This document shows, one piece after another, positions 40,298 through 46,841 of a stretch of 48,768 bases of DNA (position 1 is the first letter of the stretch; each line of letters starts with the position of its first letter). Under the pieces are notes generated by a model. The model did not search any database, was not told the origin of the DNA, and was given only the letters and a program-made list of their open reading frames with translations. The DNA comes from RGIG5579 sp045602025 (GTDB lineage Bacteria; Bacillota; Clostridia; Oscillospirales; SIG627). The stretch covers positions 1 to 48,768 of the forward strand of contig JAZSAT010000021.1 of the NCBI GenBank assembly GCA_045602025.1. The letters run 5' to 3'. A program made the position numbers and the translations under genes.

Positions 40298-41950
40298 ATG
40301 CTTATTACCGATCAAACAAAATTTGCTCCCTTTGCCCCCGAAAACAATCTTTGGGTAGGTATTCCCGGAATCGAAGTGACCAAAAAAGGCCGCCATTTTC
40401 TCACCTTTTATTCCGGTGGCATCAAGGAGGATATCGGCAACCATGTTGTGCTGATGAAATCCGAGGACGGCAAAAATTATAATGAGACCGTTGCCATCTG
40501 CTATGAAGAGGGCTACCGCTGCTTTGACCCCTGCCTTTGGATCGACCCCTTGGGAAGACTCTGGCTTATCTGGGCAAGATGCCCCGAGGACGGCACCTGG
40601 GCCGCCATCTGCGAGGACCCGGATGCAGAAGAGATCAAATTCGGGAAAGAATTTTTCATCGGAAACAATGTTATGATGAATAAGCCCACCGTGCTTTCTT
40701 CCGGAGAGTGGCTGTTTCCCGTTGCCGTTTGGAACACCGATGTGAGGACCCTCGGCCCCGAATGGGATTCACCCATTACCCCCAAGGGCTCCTTTGCTTA
40801 CGCCAGCTACGACCAAGGAAAAACCTTCAAAAAGCTGGGCTTTGCCGATGTAGAAAAAAGAAGCTTTGATGAGCATATGTTCCTGGAAATGAAAAACGGC
40901 ACCGTTCGCTGCTTTGTCCGTACCTCCTACGGCATCGGCGCGGCAGATTCCTTCGACGGAGGCCTTCATTGGGGCGAGGCTTTCGCCACAGATTACGGCG
41001 GGCCCTCATCCCGCTTCCACATCAGACGCCTTCCCTCGGGAAGAGTGCTTCTCATCAATCACTATGAAAACAAAGGAAGAAACAACCTCACCGCCCTCCT
41101 TTCCGAGGACGACGGCAAAACCTTCCCCTATCATCTCCTGCTTGACGAAAGAAGAAGGGTATCCTACCCGGACGCTACCGTCACCGAGGACGGTGCCATC
41201 CACATCACCTACGACAGAGACAGAGGGTGCTTTAAAAAGACCCTGGAGGAAGCACTTGCCTCCGAACGGGAGATCCTCACCTGCCGTATTACGGAAGAGG
41301 ATATTTTAAACGGAAAGCTTGTAGACGAAAAAAGCTTTTTAAAGCAGGTAGTCTATAAGCTGGGCGAATACAAGGGAGAAAACCCAAACCCCTACTGCTT
41401 TAGCGACAGCGAACGAAAGACACTTCAAAAGGGCGGCAAGGTGGAGAATGTAACCGAGCGCATTTTCAACGCTTACAATATCAATTGCACCAACATCCAC
41501 CACATTGAAGCGGAAAAGCTGGATAAACTCATCGAAGAATATTACAAGAGCGCATCCATTGATACCTTAAACGAGATCATCACCCTTGTCAGACGGGCCG
41601 AAAATGAAAGCGAGACCTACGAGGATGAGATCATCGACCGTACAAAAGCCTATATCATCGAAAACTTAGAAAAGAACGAGTCGGTAGAAAGCATTGCAAA
41701 AAAGGTCTTCTTCAGCTCCCACTATTTAAGACACCTGTTCAAAAAGAAAGCAGGCGTTTCCATTCAGGAATTTAAAAACCGCGAACGCTTGAAAAAAGCA
41801 AAGCTTCTCCTTGTAACCGGAGAAAATAAAATTATTGAAATTGCCGCGGCTTGCGGCTATGAAAGCCCCGCATATTTTTCCGAGGTCTTTGTAAAGGATG
41901 TGGGAATGAACCCCACCGATTTTCGGAAAATGATGCGAGGAGAAATGTGA
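40298..41950 (+). CDS. Sialidase-type beta-propeller fused to an AraC-family DNA-binding domain
   Basis: 550 aa from the ATG at 40298 (AGGAAGGAG/AAAGG upstream); the frame extends further 5' but without family similarity. Residues 1-370 look like a sialidase/BNR six-bladed propeller: Asp-box-like repeats SYDQGKTF (about 171), SFDGGLHW (about 219), SEDDGKTF (about 270), a weaker SEDGKNY near 52, and arginine-containing strands typical of carbohydrate-processing propellers. There is no signal peptide. Residues about 445-550 are a complete AraC HTH pair (SVESIAKKVFFSSHYLRHLF, then IIEIAAACGYESPAYFSEVF, VGMNPTDFRKM). I infer a cytoplasmic transcription factor that uses a propeller as sugar-sensing or sugar-hydrolysing domain. 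The HpcH/HpaI aldolase starts 9 bp after the stop. Confidence 0.83.
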   Translation: MLITDQTKFAPFAPENNLWVGIPGIEVTKKGRHFLTFYSGGIKEDIGNHVVLMKSEDGKNYNETVAICYEEGYRCFDPCLWIDPLGRLWLIWARCPEDGTWAAICEDPDAEEIKFGKEFFIGNNVMMNKPTVLSSGEWLFPVAVWNTDVRTLGPEWDSPITPKGSFAYASYDQGKTFKKLGFADVEKRSFDEHMFLEMKNGTVRCFVRTSYGIGAADSFDGGLHWGEAFATDYGGPSSRFHIRRLPSGRVLLINHYENKGRNNLTALLSEDDGKTFPYHLLLDERRRVSYPDATVTEDGAIHITYDRDRGCFKKTLEEALASEREILTCRITEEDILNGKLVDEKSFLKQVVYKLGEYKGENPNPYCFSDSERKTLQKGGKVENVTERIFNAYNINCTNIHHIEAEKLDKLIEEYYKSASIDTLNEIITLVRRAENESETYEDEIIDRTKAYIIENLEKNESVESIAKKVFFSSHYLRHLFKKKAGVSIQEFKNRERLKKAKLLLVTGENKIIEIAAACGYESPAYFSEVFVKDVGMNPTDFRKMMRGEM

Positions 41951-41959
41951 GGAAATATT

Positions 41960-42712
41960 ATGATCGAAACCTTTAAGAAAAAATTGCAGGAAGGCGTGGT
42001 AGGTATGTTCTCCAAAACCGAGGACCCTGCCATCATCGAATCCGCCGGCTTTGCAGGGCTTGATTTTGTGATCATTGACCTGGAGCACGGCCCCAACACC
42101 ATCCGTAGCGCACAGAACCTTATTCGCGCCGCGCAGATCTCCGGTGTATTCCCCATTATCCGTGTGAAGGAGGAAAACCCTTCTGTTATGTCCGAAGCTC
42201 TTGACATCGGCGCAGGCGGTATTCAGGTTCCCCAGATCAACAGCCGCGCGGCAGCAGAGGATGTATTCCGCCGCACAAAATTTGCCCCAGTGGGAGAAAG
42301 AGGCGTGTGCCGCTTCGTTCGCGCCGCAAACTACTCCTCAAAAGACCGTTTTCAGTATTTTAAAGATGCCAATACGGCCGTGACCGTGCTTCAGATCGAG
42401 GGTCAGGAAGGCATCAATGCACTCCCTGAAATTCTCGAAGTAGAAGGGATCGATGTGATCTTCATCGGCCCGTACGATCTTTCTCAGTCTCTTGGGGTAG
42501 TCGGTCAGATCGACCATCCCTTGGTAGAAGAAAAAATGAAAGAGATCGTAAAGCTTTGCGCGGAAAAGAACATTTGCGTGGGAACCTTTACCGATACCTT
42601 GGAAAACGCAAGAAAATGGAGAAGCCTCGGTGTAAAATACATCGCCCACTCCGTCGATATGGGTATCTTCCACGATGCCATCAAGAGCCTCGTCACCAAC
42701 ATCAAAGAATAA
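41960..42712 (+). CDS. HpcH/HpaI-family aldolase
   Basis: A 250-aa class II pyruvate aldolase. Motifs: DFVIIDLEHGPNT (about 36-48), the metal-binding glutamate in VLQIEGQEGINAL, GIDVIFIGPYDLSQSLG, and the conserved IQVPQINSRAAAE. The family splits 2-keto-3-deoxy sugar acids or 4-hydroxy-2-oxo acids to pyruvate and an aldehyde. Co-transcribed with the propeller-AraC gene, with the amidohydrolase nearby; I infer catabolism of a sugar acid. The AGGAAAT box overlaps the previous stop region. Confidence 0.93.
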   Translation: MIETFKKKLQEGVVGMFSKTEDPAIIESAGFAGLDFVIIDLEHGPNTIRSAQNLIRAAQISGVFPIIRVKEENPSVMSEALDIGAGGIQVPQINSRAAAEDVFRRTKFAPVGERGVCRFVRAANYSSKDRFQYFKDANTAVTVLQIEGQEGINALPEILEVEGIDVIFIGPYDLSQSLGVVGQIDHPLVEEKMKEIVKLCAEKNICVGTFTDTLENARKWRSLGVKYIAHSVDMGIFHDAIKSLVTNIKE

Positions 42713-42741
42713 AAAAAAGCACCCTTTCGGGTGCTTTTTTT
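42713..42741 (+). terminator. Aldolase terminator
   Basis: AAAAAGCACCC-TTTC-GGGTGCTTTTTTT. Confidence 0.92.
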
Positions 42742-42759
42742 CTGTCGCTTTTTGAAAAA

Positions 42760-42900
42760 CCCACTTTCTTTTGAAAAAGAAAGTGGGCAAAGAAAACTTA
42801 TCACTTAAAAAGCAGTTTTCAATACTTTTCGGAAGCTTTTTGGGTACCTTTTTCTCGAAAAAGGTACAACGAAGTCGCAGCCGATTTTATAAAGTTTTAT
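42760..42900. repeat. Composite hairpin repeat with constant tail
   Basis: Hairpin A (CCCACTTTCTTTT / AAAGAAAGTGGG, 42760-42787) with the flank CAAAGAAAACTT; a spacer ending TTTTCGG; hairpin B (GTACCTTTTT-CTCG-AAAAAGGTAC, 42844-42867); then the constant tail AACGAAGTCGCAGCC / GATTTTATAAAGTTTTAT (42868-42900). Hairpin A plus flank recurs at 46546-46584. The tail supplies the TAA stop of the minus-strand ABC ATPase gene. Confidence 0.78.
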
Positions 42901-43676
42901 TCGGTTTTTGCAAGAAACGCTTTCAACCGAGGAGACTTGGGGTTTTTGAAAAGCTCCTCAGGATCCCCTTCTTCTGCAATAACACCGTCTGCCATAAAGA
43001 TCACCTTATCGCTGATCTCCCGGGCAAAATTCATTTCGTGGGTAACGATGATCATGGTAATGTTCTTCTCCGCAAGCTCCCGAAGAACCTTCAAAACCTC
43101 GCCCGTCAGCTCCGGATCGAGAGCACTGGTAGGCTCATCAAAGCAAAGGATCTTAGGGGAAAGCATGAGAGCGCGTGCAATGGCAACTCTCTGCTGCTGA
43201 CCGCCGGACAATTCGCAAGGAAAGTTTTCCGCTTTTTCCGTCAGCCCTACCTGCTCCAAAAGCAGATCCGCGTGATTTTCGATCTCCCGGAAAATTTCTT
43301 TTTTCTTTTCCTTATAATCTTCTCTTTCCTTGGCTAGAAGCTTCGGTGCAAGACAGAGATTTTCCTTTACACTATACTGGGGAAAAAGATTGAACTGCTG
43401 AAAAACAAGTCCGAAATTCATTCTTCTCTTGCGGATCTCGTCATCGGAAAGGTGCACATGCTCCGCAGCACAGAAAAGCTTCTCTCCGTCTAAATAAAAT
43501 TCTCCTTCGTCAGGCTCTGAGAGATAGTTGATACAGCGCAAAAGTGTGGTTTTTCCGCTGCCGGAAGAACCGATAATGGAAATTACCTGCCCCTTTTCCA
43601 TGGAAAAATCAATTCCCTTCAGGACCTCAGTCTTTCCAAAGCTTTTGGAAACATTTTTTACTTCAAAATATGCCAT
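42897..43676 (-). CDS. Polar amino-acid ABC transporter ATP-binding protein (GlnQ type)
   Basis: 259 aa. Walker A GSSGSGKTTLL (36-46), Q-loop FQQFNLFP, signature LSGGQQQR, Walker B ILCFDEPTSALD and switch His in IVTHEMNFA. Ends SPRLKAFLAKTE. Third gene of a binding-protein, permease, ATPase operon read on the minus strand, 12 bp after the permease. It energises uptake of a polar amino acid. Sequence family cannot distinguish glutamine, cystine or arginine. Confidence 0.96.
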   Translation of the reverse strand: MAYFEVKNVSKSFGKTEVLKGIDFSMEKGQVISIIGSSGSGKTTLLRCINYLSEPDEGEFYLDGEKLFCAAEHVHLSDDEIRKRRMNFGLVFQQFNLFPQYSVKENLCLAPKLLAKEREDYKEKKKEIFREIENHADLLLEQVGLTEKAENFPCELSGGQQQRVAIARALMLSPKILCFDEPTSALDPELTGEVLKVLRELAEKNITMIIVTHEMNFAREISDKVIFMADGVIAEEGDPEELFKNPKSPRLKAFLAKTE

Positions 43677-43688
43677 ATCTCACCCTCC

Positions 43689-44381
43689 TTACGCCTTGAA
43701 ATAGGACAGCTTCTTTTCAAGCTTGCCTAAGAGAATCGTCAAGGCACCTACAAAAACAAGGTAAAATACGCCCGTGTAGAAGAGGGGCCAAACCAAAGCG
43801 CGGGTAGCGGCAAGCTCGTTCGCCTGCTTGATGATCTCGCACACCATAATACTGTTGGCAAGTGCCGTATCCTTAATAAGGGTAATGATCTCATTGGACA
43901 TAGGCGGTACGATCCTCTTGATCACCTGCTTTAAAACGATCTTGAAGAACACCTGTCTTTTGGTCAGTCCCAGAACATATCCTGCCTCATACTGACCCCC
44001 GGAAATGCTCTCAATACCGCCGCGGTAGATCTCGGAAAAATAGCAAGCATAGTTGAGCACAAAGGCAATGAGAACTGCAACGATCCTTCCGGCATCCTTG
44101 ATTCCGTAGGCAAACGCCCACCTGTCTACATAACTAAATACCGGGGTATCAAAAAGGAGTCCCGGTACATAAAAAATAATAAAGATCTGGAGCATCAGCG
44201 GAATTCCGCGTACGATCCAGACAATTACTTTTGTCAGATACTTCAAAGGCTTAAAGCTGCTCATGGAACAAAGGGCTATAGGCAAGCCAAGCGGTGCGCC
44301 GCAAAGCAGCGTCACCGCAAAAATGAGCATCGATATTTTGAAGCCATCAAACAAAAATGATGTAACTTCCCAAAATGTCAT
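43689..44381 (-). CDS. Polar amino-acid ABC transporter permease (HisM/GlnP type)
   Basis: 230 aa with five to six membrane helices. The EAA loop EAGYVLGLTKRQVFFKIVLKQ lies in the middle, and the N-terminal half carries the HEQRTE-like MLIFAVTLLCGAPLGLPIAL. The C-terminal PPMSNEIITLIKDTALANSI is the family's ATPase-coupling region. Between the binding-protein gene (25 bp) and the ATPase gene (12 bp). Confidence 0.95.
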   Translation of the reverse strand: MTFWEVTSFLFDGFKISMLIFAVTLLCGAPLGLPIALCSMSSFKPLKYLTKVIVWIVRGIPLMLQIFIIFYVPGLLFDTPVFSYVDRWAFAYGIKDAGRIVAVLIAFVLNYACYFSEIYRGGIESISGGQYEAGYVLGLTKRQVFFKIVLKQVIKRIVPPMSNEIITLIKDTALANSIMVCEIIKQANELAATRALVWPLFYTGVFYLVFVGALTILLGKLEKKLSYFKA

Positions 44382-44406
44382 ATTGTCTCCTTATGGCCTG
44401 CCCCGA

Positions 44407-45195
44407 TTATTTCTGATCTGCAAAATCGGTGATGGCAGTGTTTTCAACACCGTACTTCTCTGCAAGAGTCTTGATGGTGCCGTCTTTGCCGAGCTTTTCA
44501 AGCTCTGCATTTACCTTTGCGGTAAGGTCAGATCCCTTGCGGAAGCCGATTGCATAGTATTCAACATCGCTGGAGAGCTCTTCTGCGATCTTCAGATCTG
44601 CATAGTCACCCTTGCCAACATAGCTCTTTGCAAGCTGAGCGTCGAGAACTGCAGCATCTGCAGAGCCGGATTTAACTTCCATCAGACAGTCAGTCTGCTT
44701 GCTGACACCCTTAACAACAGCGCCGTCAAATTCGCCTGCGTAGGATTCGCCGGCGGAGCCTGCTTCTGCAACAACAGTCATAGCGGAAAGATCGTCAGCG
44801 GTAGCAATGGCAGAATCAGCCTTTACAACGATCACCTGTCTGTTTTCCATGTAGTTGTAAGAGAAGTCTACCTTTTCTTTTCTTTCGATTCCGTCATCAT
44901 CCTTGGAGTTGCAGGTAAAGCCGTTCCAGATGCAGTCAATGGACTTGCCGTTCAGGTCGGTATACTTGTTTTCCCACTTGATCTCCTGGAAGATCACTTC
45001 TTCGTAGCCGAGGTTTGCAAATACTTTTTCAGCAAGCTCAGTATCAAAGCCGATAAGCTTTCCGTCTTCATCCTTGTAGTTCATGGGCTCGTAAATGGTG
45101 TAGCCTACTACAATGGACTTCTCTTCTTCCTTTGCGCAAGAAGCAAAGGATACCAGCATAAGACATGCAAGTACAAGTGCTAAAATTCTTTTCAT
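44407..45195 (-). CDS. Polar amino-acid ABC transporter substrate-binding lipoprotein
   Basis: 262 aa. Signal peptide with lipobox (MLVSFASCAKEEEK, Cys about 20) and a type-3 periplasmic-binding fold: VVGYTIYEPMNYKDEDGKLI, then GFDTELAEKVFANLGYE, the family signature; later DAAVLDAQLAKSY and YYAIGFRKGSDL. Anchored outside the membrane, it hands a polar amino acid to the permease. First gene of the operon; strong promoter at 45271-45299 with a possible operator over the -10. Confidence 0.95.
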   Translation of the reverse strand: MKRILALVLACLMLVSFASCAKEEEKSIVVGYTIYEPMNYKDEDGKLIGFDTELAEKVFANLGYEEVIFQEIKWENKYTDLNGKSIDCIWNGFTCNSKDDDGIERKEKVDFSYNYMENRQVIVVKADSAIATADDLSAMTVVAEAGSAGESYAGEFDGAVVKGVSKQTDCLMEVKSGSADAAVLDAQLAKSYVGKGDYADLKIAEELSSDVEYYAIGFRKGSDLTAKVNAELEKLGKDGTIKTLAEKYGVENTAITDFADQK

Positions 45196-45237
45196 GATGT
45201 TTCTCCTTTTTGTCTTTGTATTTTAACATTTTGTTGT

Positions 45238-45281
45238 TTTAGCAATTTAGTGTGCTAAAGCGATGAACTAATATTAGCACA
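45238..45281. promoter_or_regulatory. Possible operator of the amino-acid transporter operon
   Basis: Alternating half-sites TTTAGCA (45238-45244), TGTGCTAAA (45251-45259) and TTAGCACA (45274-45281). The outer pair TGTGCTAA/TTAGCACA is a perfect 8-bp inverted repeat overlapping the -10 box. The binding protein is not known. Confidence 0.55.
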
Positions 45282-45299
45282 GAGTGAACCCTTTGTCAA
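45271..45299 (-). promoter_or_regulatory. Promoter of the amino-acid transporter operon
   Basis: Minus strand TTGACA (45299-45294), 17-nt spacer, TAATAT (45276-45271). Confidence 0.85.
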
Positions 45300-45424
45300 G
45301 TGTTTTTTCAGATTTTTTGAAATTTTTTCAGGAAAGAAAAAAGCCTTGCGAAAAAGGCCCCTTTATAATAAAATGTTCATAAAAGAAAACTATCATAAAT
45401 GAAGAAAAACGAAAGGAGAACACA

Positions 45425-46540
45425 ATGAGGAAAAAGCTGTACCGACACCCGGCCCTTGTTATTTTTGGCATTTTTTCGGTCCTTTGTCTTACGCTTCTCC
45501 TTTTATTCCCGCTTTTCCCCTCTTTTTCCGAGTGGTTTTCTCTTTATCCCGCACGCTTTGTACGGCTTTTTTTGGGAGCGATCACATCCTTCCTTCCTTT
45601 TTCCCTGTTTGAAATTTTGATCTTCCTTTTTGCTTTTTATGTTCTTTTTCTTTTGGTTTTCATTCCGATTTCGCTCTGCAAAAAGAAAAGATCAAAGATC
45701 CTGCCCCTTCTTCTTGTGTTACCGATCCTACTTTTTACGGTGCTGGATCTGTTTGCTCTTTCCTTTGCTTCCTCTTATCATCGGGAGAGCGTCTCCCGTC
45801 AAATGGCTCTTGATACCGAAACAATCGGTGAAGAGGAGATCTTCCTTGCCCTGGAGAGCCTTGCACAAATTACAAACACTTCTGCAAAAGAGATCGAAAA
45901 AAATGAAAAAGGAGAAAGCCTTCCCCCTTCCTTTGACAGGATAAAGAAAGGGGTAAACAAAGCCGCAAATGCCTTTGGAAAGCGTAACCCCTTTTATCAG
46001 GACAAGGGCTTTGAGGGAAAGACCTTTCTTTCCTCGCCTCTTTTGACCTATACCCACCTTTCGGGCGTATTCGGCTTTTTTACGGGAGAGGCGAATGTCA
46101 ATACCAACTATCCCCACTTTATCGTAACGGCAAGCCTTGCTCATGAAAGCTGTCACGCCCGCGGCATTGCACCGGAGAATGAATGCAATTTTCTCGCCGC
46201 GGTGATCCTGATGGAATCCGATGATCCTTATCTTCGCTACTGCGGCGCGACCTTTCTTTTGGACGATTTTATCTCCGCCTGCCGAAATATCGATCGGGAA
46301 CGGACAAACAAAATAATAGAAGGCCTTGATGTCACCTTCTTTGCGGATATGGCCTTTTACAGCGACTTTTTCGAGCCTTACCGAGACTCCTTTTCTTCTA
46401 AGGTGGCAAACAATGCAAACACCGCGTACTTAAAAGCTATGGGTCAAAAGGACGGTGTTCTCTCCTATTCCCGTGTCATTGGCTTAACAAGTGCTTATTT
46501 TCAGAAAAAACACCTTGAAAATTCTCCCAAAATCCATTAA
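45425..46540 (+). CDS. DUF3810-family membrane protein, putative zinc metallopeptidase
   Basis: 371 aa. Three hydrophobic segments in the first 115 residues (about 12-32, 55-82, 97-115), then a large domain likely exposed on one face of the membrane. Residues about 238-253 read SLAHESCHARGIAPENECNF: HESCH is an HExxH zinc motif and the following E.E/N region matches the DUF3810 pattern of His-Glu ligands. Members are uncharacterised; membrane-bound proteolysis is inferred from the motif only. AAAGGAG precedes the ATG. Single gene, separated from tex by a repeat element. Confidence 0.85.
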   Translation: MRKKLYRHPALVIFGIFSVLCLTLLLLFPLFPSFSEWFSLYPARFVRLFLGAITSFLPFSLFEILIFLFAFYVLFLLVFIPISLCKKKRSKILPLLLVLPILLFTVLDLFALSFASSYHRESVSRQMALDTETIGEEEIFLALESLAQITNTSAKEIEKNEKGESLPPSFDRIKKGVNKAANAFGKRNPFYQDKGFEGKTFLSSPLLTYTHLSGVFGFFTGEANVNTNYPHFIVTASLAHESCHARGIAPENECNFLAAVILMESDDPYLRYCGATFLLDDFISACRNIDRERTNKIIEGLDVTFFADMAFYSDFFEPYRDSFSSKVANNANTAYLKAMGQKDGVLSYSRVIGLTSAYFQKKHLENSPKIH

Positions 46541-46545
46541 AATAT

Positions 46546-46827
46546 ACTTGCTTTCTTTTGGAAAAAGAAAGTAAGCAAAGAAAGCTTTCGTCTAATAAAG
46601 AAATAAAAAAGGAATATAAATCCAAATTTATTTAAAAAGCTATAAGTTTTTCGGGTCACTTTTTTTCAAAAAGAGTTGCCGTTTTCACAAAAGCATTACC
46701 AATAAAAACGAAGTAAAATCGAGCGAGACGAGGCGCACGAAGGAAATACGAAGGAGTTTACTTTCCGTAAATGACTGAGTGTTTCTCTGATGTGGAACAA
46801 AGTCGCAGCCGATTTTACAAGTTTTAA
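46546..46827. repeat. Composite hairpin repeat with full structured copy and constant tail
   Basis: Hairpin A (ACTTGCTTTCTTTT / AAAGAAAGTAAG) with the flank CAAAGAAAGC; a hairpin-B-like TTCGGGTCACTTTTTTT / AAAAAGAG (46650-46676); then a full structured copy (46705-46827): GCGAGACGAGGCGC, outer stem GAAATAC/GTGTTTC, inner TTTAC/GTAAA, and the tail AAAGTCGCAGCC / GATTTTACAAGTTTTA. This fills the 46541-46841 gap between the DUF3810 gene and tex; no gene is seen in it. Confidence 0.8.
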
Positions 46828-46841
46828 AAGGAAGGAATAAA

